This document shows, piece by piece, positions 1 through 9,019 of a DNA stretch of 64,000 nucleotides. The position numbers and the translations under genes are program-made. Below the pieces are notes generated by a model, which had not been told where the DNA came from, searched no databases, and saw only the letters and a list, made by a program, of their open reading frames with translations. Every line of letters begins with the position of its first letter. Within the stretch, counting starts at the first letter, position 1. Source of the DNA: Caulobacter sp048541825 (GTDB lineage Bacteria > Pseudomonadota > Alphaproteobacteria > Caulobacterales > Caulobacteraceae); NCBI RefSeq assembly GCF_048541825.1, contig NZ_CP183332.1, positions 2,790,001-2,854,000 of the forward strand, written 5' to 3'.

Positions 1-59
1 TGGTCGCATCAGCGCCATATTGCCTTCCTAGCTTCACCGGAGACGCTGGAGATGACTGA

Positions 60-500
60 ATGTATCGACTGATCGCGACCATCGCCGCAGGGGTGAGCCT
101 GCTGACGGCCGCCCCGGTTCTGGCCCAGACCCATCCAGAGGAAGCGGCCGTCCGCGCGACGCTGGAGCACTATCTGGCCGGCCACGCCACCGGCCAGGCC
201 CAGGAATTCCGTCAGGCCTTCCACGACGAGGCGCGTCTTCAGTGGGTCCGGGACGGTGCTTACGGGCAGCGCAGCGACGATGACTATATCGCGGGCGTCA
301 GCGGCAAGCCTGCCGGGGATGAAGCGCAGCGCAAGCGCTGGATCGAGTCGATCGACATCACCGGCTCGGCGGCAAGCGCCAAGATCATCCTGGACCATCC
401 CAACGCCGTCCTGACCGACTACATGCAGCTGCTGAAGACGCCCGAGGGCTGGAAGATCGTCAACAAGATCGTCGACGCCAAACCCAAGCCCAAGCCCTGA
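60..500 (+). CDS. Exported NTF2-like / lumazine-binding-fold protein
   Basis: This is a 146-residue protein with a short signal peptide: a hydrophobic stretch at residues 3-20 followed by a VLAQ signal-peptidase I site. The rest resembles the SnoaL/NTF2-like 'putative lumazine-binding' family. It has an EEAAVRATLEHYLAGHATG helix, a DEARLQWVRDG strand and a closing LLKTPEGWKIVNKI segment, which is the usual family ending. GGAG lies 8 nt before the ATG. Function in this family is rarely known; a periplasmic location is inferred from the signal peptide. It ends in a Lys-Pro tail. It sits alone, with about 270 nt before the helicase gene. Confidence 0.8.
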   Translation: MYRLIATIAAGVSLLTAAPVLAQTHPEEAAVRATLEHYLAGHATGQAQEFRQAFHDEARLQWVRDGAYGQRSDDDYIAGVSGKPAGDEAQRKRWIESIDITGSAASAKIILDHPNAVLTDYMQLLKTPEGWKIVNKIVDAKPKPKP

Positions 501-772
501 AATCCCGACGGGAAAGGGCTCCGCGCAGGGGGTGCGTCCCCGCACCCCTTGACTTCGCACCTGCAATAAACGATCTAAGCCCCGCGCCCTTAGGCGCTAT
601 CGGCGCTCCAGTCGCGTGAAGGTCCGTTTTTCGGATCAGCCTGTCGAGCGCCATGAAACGTCCATAAGACCGCCCGGGCCACGCGGGGCGCTCCCCAACC
701 GACCCGTCTCATGGACGAGCCGCGCGAGGACCGCGCGCGCCGTCATGCGGCATTGTCTGAAAGACAGCCAAC
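501..772. other. Intergenic region upstream of rhlE
   Basis: This 272-nt stretch has no supported gene. It probably holds the rhlE promoter and a long 5' leader, as is common for cold-responsive helicase genes, but I see no clear promoter motif or riboregulator and claim none. Confidence 0.4.
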
Positions 773-2212
773 TTGACTCAATTCACCGACCTTGGCCTGG
801 CCAAGCCGCTCCTGAAGGCCCTGGCCGACAAGGGCTACACGACCCCCACCCCGATTCAGGCCCAGGCCATCCCCACCGTCATGACCGGCCGCGACCTGCT
901 GGGCATCGCCCAGACCGGAACCGGCAAGACGGCCGCCTTCGCCCTGCCGATCCTGCATCGCCTGGCCGAAGACAAGAAGCCGGCCCCGCGCCGCGGCTTC
1001 CGCTGCCTGGTTCTCTCCCCGACCCGCGAACTGGCGACCCAGATCGCCGACAGCTTCCGCGACTATGGCAAGCACATGGGTCTGACCGTCGCCACCATCT
1101 TCGGCGGCGTGAAGTATGGCCCGCAGATGAAGGCCCTGGCGGCCGGCGTCGACGTGGTCGTGGCCACGCCTGGTCGCCTGATGGACCACCTGGGCGAAAA
1201 GTCCGCTCACCTGAACGGCGTCGAGATCTTCGTCCTCGACGAAGCCGACCAGATGCTGGACCTGGGCTTCGTGGTGCCAATCCGCAAGATCGCCTCGCAA
1301 CTGCCCAAGGAACGCCAGAACCTGTTCTTCTCGGCCACCATGCCCACCGAGATCGGCAAGCTGGCCGGCGAACTGCTGAGGAACCCGGCCCAGGTGTCGA
1401 TCACCCCGTCGGCCACCACCGTCGAGCGCATCGACCAGTCGCTGATCTTCATCGAGGCCCAGCGCAAGCGTCCGCTGCTGGCCGAACTGCTGGCCGACAA
1501 GGCCGTTGAACGCTCGATCGTCTTCACGCGCACCAAGCGCGGCGCCGACCGGGTGGCCAAGTATCTGGTCGCCAGCGGTATCGAAGCGGCGGCCATCCAC
1601 GGCGACAAGACCCAAGGCCAGCGCGAACGCGCCCTCGCCGCCTTCAAGGCCGGTGACGTCAAGGCCCTGATCGCCACCGACATCGCCGCACGCGGCATCG
1701 ACGTTAACGACGTCAGCCACGTGTTCAATTTCGAGCTGCCCAACGTGCCGGAATCCTACGTCCACCGCATCGGCCGGACCGCCCGCAAGGGCAAGGACGG
1801 CATCGCCATCAGCTTCTGCGCCGATGACGAACGCACCCTGCTGCGCGACATCCAGAAGGCCACCCGCCAGACGATCCCGACCTTCGATCGCCGCAACGAC
1901 AAGAGCCTGGCTGCGGCCGCCGCTGTCGCCGACAAGCTGGCTCCGCCGGAAAAGTATGTCGATCCGCGCCGCGCCGACCCGCGCAACAATGTCCCGGCCG
2001 AACTGCGTCGTCAGCGCAACCGTCCGGCCCGCAGCGCCGACGGCGCCGCCAAGGGTCCGGGCCAGGGCCAGAGCCGCAATGGCAGCGGCGGCGGCGGCGG
2101 TCGCAGCGGCGCCTCGAACGCCTCGGCCAAGCCGGCCGGCGGCGACTATCGCGGCCCCAAGCGCATTAGCGCTGCGGCGCCCGCCGAGAAGCGCTGGAAC
2201 CCGATCGACTGA
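773..2212 (+). CDS. rhlE: ATP-dependent RNA helicase, DEAD-box, RhlE type
   Basis: This is a 479-residue DEAD-box helicase that remodels RNA duplexes, probably for ribosome assembly or RNA decay. All motifs are visible in order: Q motif (PTPIQAQAIP), motif I (AQTGTGKT), Ia (PTRELATQI), GG, Ib (TPGRLMD), II (DEAD), III (SAT), V (ATDIAARGIDV) and VI (HRIGRTAR). The last 85 or so residues form a basic, Gly/Ser/Asn-rich tail typical of RhlE RNA-binding extensions. The start is TTG: an in-frame stop lies at 758-760 and no ATG precedes the conserved FTDLGLAKPLL opening. RhlE is distinguished from DbpA and SrmB by tail and length; the subfamily call is good but not certain. Confidence 0.92.
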   Translation: MTQFTDLGLAKPLLKALADKGYTTPTPIQAQAIPTVMTGRDLLGIAQTGTGKTAAFALPILHRLAEDKKPAPRRGFRCLVLSPTRELATQIADSFRDYGKHMGLTVATIFGGVKYGPQMKALAAGVDVVVATPGRLMDHLGEKSAHLNGVEIFVLDEADQMLDLGFVVPIRKIASQLPKERQNLFFSATMPTEIGKLAGELLRNPAQVSITPSATTVERIDQSLIFIEAQRKRPLLAELLADKAVERSIVFTRTKRGADRVAKYLVASGIEAAAIHGDKTQGQRERALAAFKAGDVKALIATDIAARGIDVNDVSHVFNFELPNVPESYVHRIGRTARKGKDGIAISFCADDERTLLRDIQKATRQTIPTFDRRNDKSLAAAAAVADKLAPPEKYVDPRRADPRNNVPAELRRQRNRPARSADGAAKGPGQGQSRNGSGGGGGRSGASNASAKPAGGDYRGPKRISAAAPAEKRWNPID

Positions 2213-2264
2213 TACCCAAGACGGGTAGTGCTCTCGGGGCGCGCCCTGACATGTGACTGAATCG

Positions 2265-2305
2265 ACGGCCGTTTTCACCCCGAGGGGCGAAAGCGGCCGT
2301 TTTTT
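2265..2305 (+). terminator. Intrinsic terminator after rhlE
   Basis: The arms ACGGCCG and CGGCCGT enclose an inner TTTTC/GAAA stem and are followed by a run of six T at 2300-2305. It lies 53 nt past the rhlE stop and 125 nt before the next start. Confidence 0.85.
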
Positions 2306-2429
2306 CGTCCGCAAGGGCATTTGCCGCTCGCAGGGGTTGTTCCCGACCAGACAGGCCTTGAATCGGGCTCCGCGATAGGTTCATTTGCCCCCGGGACCGG
2401 TCACTCACCGGCGGGAGGGAACAGCTGCG

Positions 2430-4697
2430 ATGGCGGAGCTACAGCCGCGCGCCGGACCGACGCTGACGAGGATCGCCGGCGGCGAGATGGCGGAACGCGT
2501 GCGCGCCTTTGACTGGTCGACCACGCCGATCGGCGCGATGGAGGCCTGGTCGCCCAGCCTGCGCCTGGTCGTCGACATGATCCTGGCGACCAACTTTCCC
2601 ATGGCTGTGCGCTGGGGGCCGCAACTGTGCCTGATCTATAACGACGCCTATGCTCCAGCCCTGCATAAGCGGCACCCGGCGGCCCTGGGCATGCTGTTCA
2701 GCGAGCACTCCGAGGCGTTTCAGGCCAGCCTGCGGACGATCCACGACACGATCCTGGACGGAACCAGCGGCGGCTATGCGCTCGAGAAAACGCCCCTGAG
2801 CGTCAAGCGGGACGGCGACGCCGTCCCCCGCATCGGCCATTTCACCATCAGCTACAGCCCCGTGCCCGACGCCAGCGCCCCGAGCGGCGTCGGCGGGGTG
2901 CTGATCACGGCCGTCGAGTTGACCGAAGCCGTCGAGACCGAACGCACCCTGCGCGAAACCGAGCGGCGCTATCGCCTGGCCATCGAGGCGGCCGGCGGCA
3001 TCGGCGCCTGGGACTGGGACATCAAGGCCAACAAGGTCTATGCCGACGCCGGTTACGCCACCCTGCACTCGCTGGCGCCGGAACTGGTCGAGGCCGGCCT
3101 GCCGGTCGAGAGTTTCGCCCCGGCCCTCCACCCCGACGATCGCGAGCGCATCAGGACCCAGAGCCTGGCGGCGATCGCAACGGGCGGCGACTTTTCGGAT
3201 GAGTATCGCCTGGTCACGCCCGACGGCTCGACCCGCTGGGTCTATGCCCGTGGCAGCGCCTATCTCGACGCCGACGGTAACCCTTCGCGCAATACCGGCG
3301 TGGTCCTGGACATCACCGAGCGCAAGGCCGCCGAGGCCGACCTGATGGCGGCGCGGGCCGACCTGGACCTGGCTGTCCAAGCCGCCCGCATGGGTCGCTG
3401 GGATCACAATCCATCGATCGGGGCGCGGTTCTGGGACAAGCGGGCGCGCGAAATCTTCGGCCTCGGCGACGAAGACAAAAACACCACCGAGAGCTTTGAG
3501 AAGCTGATCCATCCGGACGATCTGCCCGGCATGCACGCCACGCTCAAAGCCACCCTGGATCCCGCCGGCGACGGCAAGATCAATCTGGAATACCGCATTC
3601 ATCGCGCCAGCGACGGGGCGCTGCGCTGGATCGAGACCTTCGGCCGGGCCTATTTCGAGCATGGCCACTGCACCCGCTTCGTGGGTGTCGTGTCCGACGT
3701 CACCGAACGCAAGGAAACCGAGGCCCACCTGCTGCTGCAGGAAGAGACCCTGCGCCTGGCCGTCGACGCCGCCGACCTGGGGATCTGGGAACTGGATGTC
3801 GTCTCGGGCCTGCTGACCTGGTCGGACCGCTGCTATGCGATGTTCGGGGTGGCGCCGGGAGAGCCGGTCACCGTCAAAACCTTCTACGAGCGCCTGCATC
3901 CCGATGACCAGGCGCCGACCCGCGCCGCCATCGCCCGTGCCGTGGATCCGGACATTCGCGCCGACTACGCCCTCGAGTTTCGCACCATCGGCCACGACGA
4001 TGGTCATGAGCGCTGGATCACCGCCAAGGGCCAGGCCTTCTTCTCGCCCGAAGGCAAGGCGACCCGGCTGCTGGGCGCGACGGTCGACATCACCGACCGC
4101 AAGCGGGCCGAACTGCACCTGCGCCTGCTGGTCAACGAGCTGAACCACCGGGTCAAGAACTCGCTGGCCACCATCCAGGCCATAGCGGCCCAGAGCTTCA
4201 ACGCCTCGCGTCCCCTGGCCGAGGCCCAGGAAGCCTTCACCAGCCGCATCCTCGCCCTGGCCGAGGCTCACGACCTGCTGACGCGCGAGAACTGGGAAGG
4301 CGCCGAGCTACACGACATCGCTGCGCGCCTGGCGGTGCTGCATGGCGGTTCGGCGCGGTTCGAGTTGGTCGGCCCGGCGCTCAGGCTGTCGCCGCGCACG
4401 GCCCTGTCGCTGTCGATGGCTCTGCACGAACTGGCCACCAATGCGGTCAAGTACGGCGCGCTTTCGGTTCCGGACGGCCACGTTCGCCTCAGCTGGGCTC
4501 TGGCCCCGGGCATGGCCGAGCGGCTGGACCTGACCTGGACCGAGATCGACGGCCCGCCCGTCAGCCCGCCCACCCGGCGAGGTTTCGGTTCGCGCCTGAT
4601 CGAACGCGGCCTGGCCGCCGAACTGTCGGGCGAGGCCTCGATCCGGTTCGAACCGGCCGGGGTGGTCTGCCACATTCGGGCGTTGCTGGACGCCTAA
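2430..4697 (+). CDS. Multi-PAS sensor histidine kinase, HWE family
   Basis: This is a 755-residue soluble kinase with no membrane segment. An N-terminal PAS/GAF-like region (residues 1-160, DWSTTPIGAMEAW opening) is followed by three PAS_3/PAC repeats, each ending in a VxDITERK-type motif, and then an HWE kinase core. The phospho-acceptor is His573 in NELNHRVKN. The N-box HELATNAVKYGAL and a WTE motif mark the HWE family. The ATG at 2430 has GGGAGGG 9 nt upstream, so I prefer it to a TTG at 2385. No response regulator lies nearby, so the partner is unknown. HWE kinases often sense light, redox or stress. The stop overlaps the convergent permease gene by 3 nt. Confidence 0.9.
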   Translation: MAELQPRAGPTLTRIAGGEMAERVRAFDWSTTPIGAMEAWSPSLRLVVDMILATNFPMAVRWGPQLCLIYNDAYAPALHKRHPAALGMLFSEHSEAFQASLRTIHDTILDGTSGGYALEKTPLSVKRDGDAVPRIGHFTISYSPVPDASAPSGVGGVLITAVELTEAVETERTLRETERRYRLAIEAAGGIGAWDWDIKANKVYADAGYATLHSLAPELVEAGLPVESFAPALHPDDRERIRTQSLAAIATGGDFSDEYRLVTPDGSTRWVYARGSAYLDADGNPSRNTGVVLDITERKAAEADLMAARADLDLAVQAARMGRWDHNPSIGARFWDKRAREIFGLGDEDKNTTESFEKLIHPDDLPGMHATLKATLDPAGDGKINLEYRIHRASDGALRWIETFGRAYFEHGHCTRFVGVVSDVTERKETEAHLLLQEETLRLAVDAADLGIWELDVVSGLLTWSDRCYAMFGVAPGEPVTVKTFYERLHPDDQAPTRAAIARAVDPDIRADYALEFRTIGHDDGHERWITAKGQAFFSPEGKATRLLGATVDITDRKRAELHLRLLVNELNHRVKNSLATIQAIAAQSFNASRPLAEAQEAFTSRILALAEAHDLLTRENWEGAELHDIAARLAVLHGGSARFELVGPALRLSPRTALSLSMALHELATNAVKYGALSVPDGHVRLSWALAPGMAERLDLTWTEIDGPPVSPPTRRGFGSRLIERGLAAELSGEASIRFEPAGVVCHIRALLDA

Positions 4698-6262
4698 CGC
4701 GCCACCCTCAACGCCCTGCCGATCTGCGCGTCCGTCCGCCGCATCATCATCAACACGGTCAGGGCGATGATCACCAGCGGCGCGGCCCAGCCGGCCAGGC
4801 CCATGACGGTCAGGGTGGTCGCGCCGGCGATCAGGGCGCCGATCAGGATCTCGGCCAGGGTGGCCAGCCAGGACGCGCCGCGACGGCGGCGGAAGTCCGC
4901 GCGCTTGCCCGGCTTCTGATGCCAGACATTGATCAGCCCGCAGGCCCAGGCGGCCAGGCCCGCGCCGAGAGCGGTTATCAGGCCGGTCAGGGGCTGAAAC
5001 CAGGTCAGGGCCGCGATCGGTCCCACCAGCAGCAGGGCGACCGGGATCAAGGCCGCGACCAGCTTGGCGCGGCGCAGGGTGGCCATCGAGGTCGGCGACA
5101 CGGCCAGCAGGTCGGGGGTGTCCTCGGCCGACAGGGTGATCCAGGCCAGACTGCCGGCCACCTGCCCGGCCATGAAGGCCACGATCCCGGCTCCGCCAGC
5201 CAGGGCGACAGCGTCGACCTTGGCGGCCGAGCGGGCCAGCACCAGGGCCAGCGGGATCAGATACAGCACCCGCAGCAGCACCTGCGACAGCAGGGTGGCG
5301 TCGCGACCGATCAGCCGCAACTCCTTGCGCACCGTCGCCTTGAAGGCGCCGGCCGCAAAGGCTCCGGCCGGCTTGACCCGGCCGCGCGGTCGCTTGGAGG
5401 CCGCGCCCTGGGCGGCCGCAGCGGCGTCGGAGAACCGTCGGCCCAAAGCGTTGGTCGCCAGCCAGAACAGGCCGATCCCGATGGCCAGCATCCCCGCCAG
5501 CGGCAGGGGCTCGCCGATCATGGCGCGCAGCGGCAGGCTGGCCCAGGGCGGCGGGGTCAGGCGGCCGTCCATCGCCTCGCGGACGATCGTGGCATAGAGG
5601 CTCTCGCTGGCCGCCTCGCCCATCAGGTTGCGGTACTGGCTGGCCAGGAAGAAGGCCGCGCCGACCAGGGCCGCCAGCACCTGGGCCACGGTGCGGGTGC
5701 GGCGGGGGCCGATCAAGGCAAACAGCGCCATGGCCAGGATCAGCCCCACCGCCGTGGCGGTCAGGGCCAGGGCGATCAGCACCCCAAACACCCCCAGCCA
5801 GCCGGGGTGGCCATACAGGATCGACGGCAGCAGGATCGGGGCCGAAAACGCCATGAAGATCGTCGCCACCCCGGCGGCGATGCCCAGCGAGCGGACCAGC
5901 AGCACCTTGCGCGGCGCGATCGGCGACGAAAACAGAAGGTCCAGGTCGCCCCGCTCGTACAGGGCCTCGGCTGAGGCGCTGAGGGTCTGGGACAGCATCA
6001 GGGTCAGCAGCACCGCGCACAGCAGGTCGGCGATCAGCACGGCCAGCGGGTGGATCGGCACCTCGTGGCCCTGCACGGCCAGGGCCACAAACACCCCGCA
6101 GATACAGGCAAAGGCCAGCAGGATCGCCAGACCGATCAGGGCGCCGACGCCCTTGCCCGCCCCTTTTCCCTTGCCAGATTGGCCAGCGCGAAACCCTCGC
6201 CAGGCCAGACGCATCTCGTGGGCCAGCAGCCACGCCGTGCTGGCGGGTTTGAGCAGGCTCAC
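4694..6262 (-). CDS. ABC exporter permease (ABC-2-like)
   Basis: This is a 522-residue integral membrane protein with about ten to twelve hydrophobic segments. It includes the conserved membrane-proximal stretch YERGDLDLLFSSPIAPRKVL seen in large ABC-2-type permeases. A Gly/Lys-rich loop (GKGKGAGKG) precedes the first membrane span. Its ATG overlaps the stop of the ATPase gene (ATGA at 6259-6262), so the two are translationally coupled and almost certainly form one exporter in the inner membrane. The substrate is unknown. The 3' end converges on the HWE kinase stop. Confidence 0.85.
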   Translation of the reverse strand: MSLLKPASTAWLLAHEMRLAWRGFRAGQSGKGKGAGKGVGALIGLAILLAFACICGVFVALAVQGHEVPIHPLAVLIADLLCAVLLTLMLSQTLSASAEALYERGDLDLLFSSPIAPRKVLLVRSLGIAAGVATIFMAFSAPILLPSILYGHPGWLGVFGVLIALALTATAVGLILAMALFALIGPRRTRTVAQVLAALVGAAFFLASQYRNLMGEAASESLYATIVREAMDGRLTPPPWASLPLRAMIGEPLPLAGMLAIGIGLFWLATNALGRRFSDAAAAAQGAASKRPRGRVKPAGAFAAGAFKATVRKELRLIGRDATLLSQVLLRVLYLIPLALVLARSAAKVDAVALAGGAGIVAFMAGQVAGSLAWITLSAEDTPDLLAVSPTSMATLRRAKLVAALIPVALLLVGPIAALTWFQPLTGLITALGAGLAAWACGLINVWHQKPGKRADFRRRRGASWLATLAEILIGALIAGATTLTVMGLAGWAAPLVIIALTVLMMMRRTDAQIGRALRVAR

Positions 6263-7005
6263 GCGGCGGCGCTTTCGGCGGTCAGCTGCAGGAAGACGTC
6301 CTCCAGGGTGGAGCTGCCGCCCGCCCGACCCGCCTGGGCCCGCAGCTCGTCCAGCCGGCCCTCGGCCAGCAGCCTGCCGCCGGCGATGATGCCGATGCGG
6401 TCGGCCATGCGCTCGGCGACCTCGAGAATGTGGGTGGTCAGGATCACCGTACCGCCGGCGTCGACGCGGGCCTGCAGCATGTCCTTGACCAGCCGCGCCG
6501 CGGCGGCGTCCAGGCCCGTCAACGGCTCGTCCAGGATCAGCAGGCGGGGATCATGGATCAGGGCCCCGGCCAGGGCGACCTTCTGCTTCATGCCGCGCGA
6601 AAAGCCCTCGCAGCGGCGGCGGGCCTCGTCGGCCAGACCCAGCTGGGCCAGCAGTTCCTCGGCCCGGGTCTTGGCCAGCTTGGGATTAACGTTCCAGAGG
6701 CCGGCCACAAATTCCAGATATTCCAGCGGCGTCAGGCGGTCATAGATCATCGCCTCGTCGGGCGCCCAGGCGACCAGGGCCTTGGCCCCGGCCGGGTCGC
6801 TGCGGGCGTCGACGCCATAGATGCTGATCTGGCCGCTGTCGGGCTGGGTCAGGCCCGCCACCATCCGCAGGGTGGTGGTCTTGCCCGCGCCATTGGGACC
6901 CAGCAGGGCGTAGAGCTCGCCCGCATGGACCGTCAGGTCCAGATTGGCGACGGCGGGCTTGGCGAAGGTCTTGTTCAGACCCCGCACGATCAAGGCTTCG
7001 GTCAA
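6259..7005 (-). CDS. ABC transporter ATP-binding protein
   Basis: This is a 248-residue ATPase subunit. It has Walker A GPNGAGKTTTLRM, signature FSRGMKQKVALAGALIHDP, Walker B LLILDEPLTGLD and an H-loop TTHIL, all intact. The fold is the CcmA/NatA type used with ABC-2 permeases, which matches the coupled downstream gene. The chosen start is TTG at 7005 (LTEALIVRGLNKTF), because the open frame upstream runs through an intergenic palindromic repeat and has no family resemblance. Co-transcription with the permease is inferred from the 4-nt overlap. Confidence 0.88.
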   Translation of the reverse strand: MTEALIVRGLNKTFAKPAVANLDLTVHAGELYALLGPNGAGKTTTLRMVAGLTQPDSGQISIYGVDARSDPAGAKALVAWAPDEAMIYDRLTPLEYLEFVAGLWNVNPKLAKTRAEELLAQLGLADEARRRCEGFSRGMKQKVALAGALIHDPRLLILDEPLTGLDAAAARLVKDMLQARVDAGGTVILTTHILEVAERMADRIGIIAGGRLLAEGRLDELRAQAGRAGGSSTLEDVFLQLTAESAAA

Positions 7006-7065
7006 GGCAGGGGTCCCCAAGTCACGGGCGGCATGAGAACGTGATTGGGGGGCGAGTGGCAAGCG

Positions 7066-7128
7066 CCGCACTGGCCCCCTACGGGCTGCTGCGCAGCCGT
7101 CTTCCCCCGGAGGGGGAAGATGAAACGC
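7066..7128. repeat. Intergenic GC-rich palindrome, CTTCCCCC family (partial)
   Basis: The core CTTCCCCCGGAGGGGGAAG and the preceding GGGCTGCTGCGCAGCC hairpin match the style of the larger elements at 14668, 24117, 45081 and 55150. It lies in the gap between the divergent ATPase and GST genes. Confidence 0.6.
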
Positions 7129-7232
7129 GCCGCACCCACTCATCGGACGGGCGCCCGTAACGGCTGAGTACGGCTGCTGCCAAACCCTGTCAGCAGGCTC
7201 GCGATAGGGTGTCGCAAACAACGGGAGCGACC

Positions 7233-7871
7233 ATGTCCAGCCTAGTCTTTTACACCAACCCCATGTCGCGCGGCCGCATCATCCGCTGGATGCTGGAAGA
7301 GATCGGTCAGCCCTATGAGACCAAGGTCCTGCGGTGGGAGGCCGGAGACACAAAGGCCGCCGACTATCTCGCCATCAATCCGATGGGCAAGGTGCCTGCC
7401 ATCGTCCACGACGGGGTGATCGTTACCGAATGCGCCGCCATCTGCGCCTATCTTGCCGACGTCTTTCCGAAGGCCGGCCTCGCTCCCCCCGCCAACAGTC
7501 CGCTCCGCGGGCCCTATTATCGCTGGCTGTTCTTCGGAGCGGGCCCGATCGAGCAGGCCGTGGCCGCCAAGACGATGAACCTGGAGCCGACGATCGAGCA
7601 ACGTCTCTCGCTGGGTTTCGGCTGCATCGAGGACGTCCTGGGCGCCGTCGAGGGGGCGGTCAGGGACCGCCCCTATCTGGTGGGAGACGGCTTTACAGCC
7701 GCCGACCTCTACCTCGCCTCTCATCTGTCCTGGGGGATGAACTTCGGCACGATCGAAAAGCGCCCGGCGTTCGAGACCTATGTGGAGCGCCACCTGCAAC
7801 GCCCCGCCGCCAAGCGCGCCGACCAGATCGACGACGCCCTGATCCTCGCTCAGGCCGTGTCGACGGCCTGA
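7233..7871 (+). CDS. Glutathione S-transferase family protein
   Basis: This is a 212-residue two-domain GST. The N-terminal thioredoxin-like half contains FYTNPMSRGRIIRW (glutathione-site helix), the cis-Pro segment GKVPAIV and the TECAAICAYLAD helix. The C-terminal half is all-helical, with YLVGDGFTAADLYLAS giving the conserved capping-box Asp. The start at 7233 has GGGAG 5 nt upstream and is preferred to GTG at 7209. Such proteins conjugate or detoxify electrophiles with glutathione in the cytoplasm; the specific substrate cannot be told. It is a single-gene unit. Confidence 0.88.
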   Translation: MSSLVFYTNPMSRGRIIRWMLEEIGQPYETKVLRWEAGDTKAADYLAINPMGKVPAIVHDGVIVTECAAICAYLADVFPKAGLAPPANSPLRGPYYRWLFFGAGPIEQAVAAKTMNLEPTIEQRLSLGFGCIEDVLGAVEGAVRDRPYLVGDGFTAADLYLASHLSWGMNFGTIEKRPAFETYVERHLQRPAAKRADQIDDALILAQAVSTA

Positions 7872-7902
7872 GCCGGGGCCCAGACGACGTTCAAAAGCCC
7901 CC

Positions 7903-8463
7903 TCAGAACGCCGTCTTGCACCGCTGCTTGTAGTGCACGCCGCGCAGGAACCCGCGCCGCGCCAGACCGGCGTCCAACGCCGCGTTCAGGTGGCGTTCGG
8001 CCGGGGCGGCGCCGGTGATCTCGCGGACCAGGCTGCGGAACGGGATGATCGAGTTGATCACCGTCCGGCCGCCGGCCGCGGCCAGCTTGCCGGCGCGGCT
8101 TTCCTTGACCTCATTGCCGACGATGTAGTCGGGACCCAGGGCTTCGTTGAGTTTGCGGACCTCGCCAGCCAGCTGCACGCAGGTCTTCAGGCCCTTGAGC
8201 GTATAGGGATCGGCCAGGGCCTCCTCGAGGATCGGCGGCGTATCGCGCCGCATCACCCCGACGTCGCGGACGGGCTGTGAGCCGATCTCCAGGACCGACT
8301 TGCGGGCGCCGTCCCAGCGTCCCGGAGCGGCGGCTTCGTCCTTGGCCTTGTCGACGCCGGGCCCGACCTGCGCCTTGTCCTGGGCCTGGGCCTGGGCGAC
8401 GCCGCCCAGAGTCAGCGCCGCGACCACCGCGAACATCCCGTATCGAAAGCCAGATCCACGCAT
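7903..8463 (-). CDS. Exported protein of unknown function
   Basis: This 186-residue protein has a clear signal peptide: hydrophobic residues 10-24 and cleavage near AQAQAQD. The mature part begins with a Lys/Ala/Asp-rich linker, followed by a helical domain (ILEEALADPYTLKGLKTCVQLAGEVRKLNEALG). Two cysteines remain near the middle and the C-terminus (KTCVQL, KQRCKTAF) and could form a disulfide. I do not recognise the family. A periplasmic location is inferred from the signal peptide. It stands alone, convergent with the GST gene. Confidence 0.7.
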   Translation of the reverse strand: MRGSGFRYGMFAVVAALTLGGVAQAQAQDKAQVGPGVDKAKDEAAAPGRWDGARKSVLEIGSQPVRDVGVMRRDTPPILEEALADPYTLKGLKTCVQLAGEVRKLNEALGPDYIVGNEVKESRAGKLAAAGGRTVINSIIPFRSLVREITGAAPAERHLNAALDAGLARRGFLRGVHYKQRCKTAF

Positions 8464-8546
8464 GTCAAATCCTCAAGCGCCCGAAAGACGGAACGCGGGT
8501 TAGGAACGGCAAGCTTGGCAACAGGTTCCGGCCTAGAGGTTCCGCC

Positions 8547-9017
8547 CTAGTTCGGCGGCGAAACCGCTTCCAGCTCGAACGCCGCGTCCAGCGCGTCGTC
8601 ATTGGGAACTTCGCCTGTCAGGGCGGTGTCGAGGACGTTCTGCAACGAGCCCCAGACGAAGGCCAACTGCTCCAGAACGGCCGGCACGCCATCAGGCTCG
8701 AAGCCCGGATAGCAGTCCTCGATCAACCACAGGCCGGTCAGGACGTCGAAGCCGAAGCGGCAGCCGATCAGGCGAAACTGGGCGCGGGCGATGGTCTCGA
8801 ACAGGGCGGTCAGGTCGCGGGCCTGGTCCAGATCCTGGGGGTCCAGCACCTGGCAGCGGACCTGCAGCCAGTCGTTCTCGGGGAACAGATAGAAGGCCCC
8901 GCCGTCGTCGGCGCCGGAGACCTCCAGGCCGTTGTCGATCTCGCTGACAAGGTAGCCGGCTTCGCGGCAAGCCGAAGCGACGGCGTCCAGGTCGATGGGA
9001 TGGGGCTCGCTGGCCAT
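8547..9017 (-). CDS. Unknown protein co-transcribed with argJ (YbjN/CesT-like fold possible)
   Basis: This is a 156-residue acidic, soluble protein. Alternating strands and helices (NGLEVSGADDGGAFYLFPEN, WLQVRCQVLDP, DLTALFETIARAQFRLIGCRFG) recall the small YbjN or CesT secretion-chaperone fold, but this is only a resemblance of pattern. The start lies 2 nt after the argJ stop, so it is almost certainly translated from the argJ mRNA. Nothing in it suggests an enzyme active site. Confidence 0.65.
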   Translation of the reverse strand: MASEPHPIDLDAVASACREAGYLVSEIDNGLEVSGADDGGAFYLFPENDWLQVRCQVLDPQDLDQARDLTALFETIARAQFRLIGCRFGFDVLTGLWLIEDCYPGFEPDGVPAVLEQLAFVWGSLQNVLDTALTGEVPNDDALDAAFELEAVSPPN

Positions 9018-9019
9018 GG

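Noticed and set aside
2439..6233. Very long open frames antisense to the HWE kinase and in another frame of the ABC permease (over 600 codons each)
   Set aside because: They mirror real genes in GC-rich DNA, have repetitive Gly/Arg/Pro-rich translations and no family resemblance. The opposite-frame products have intact conserved motifs.
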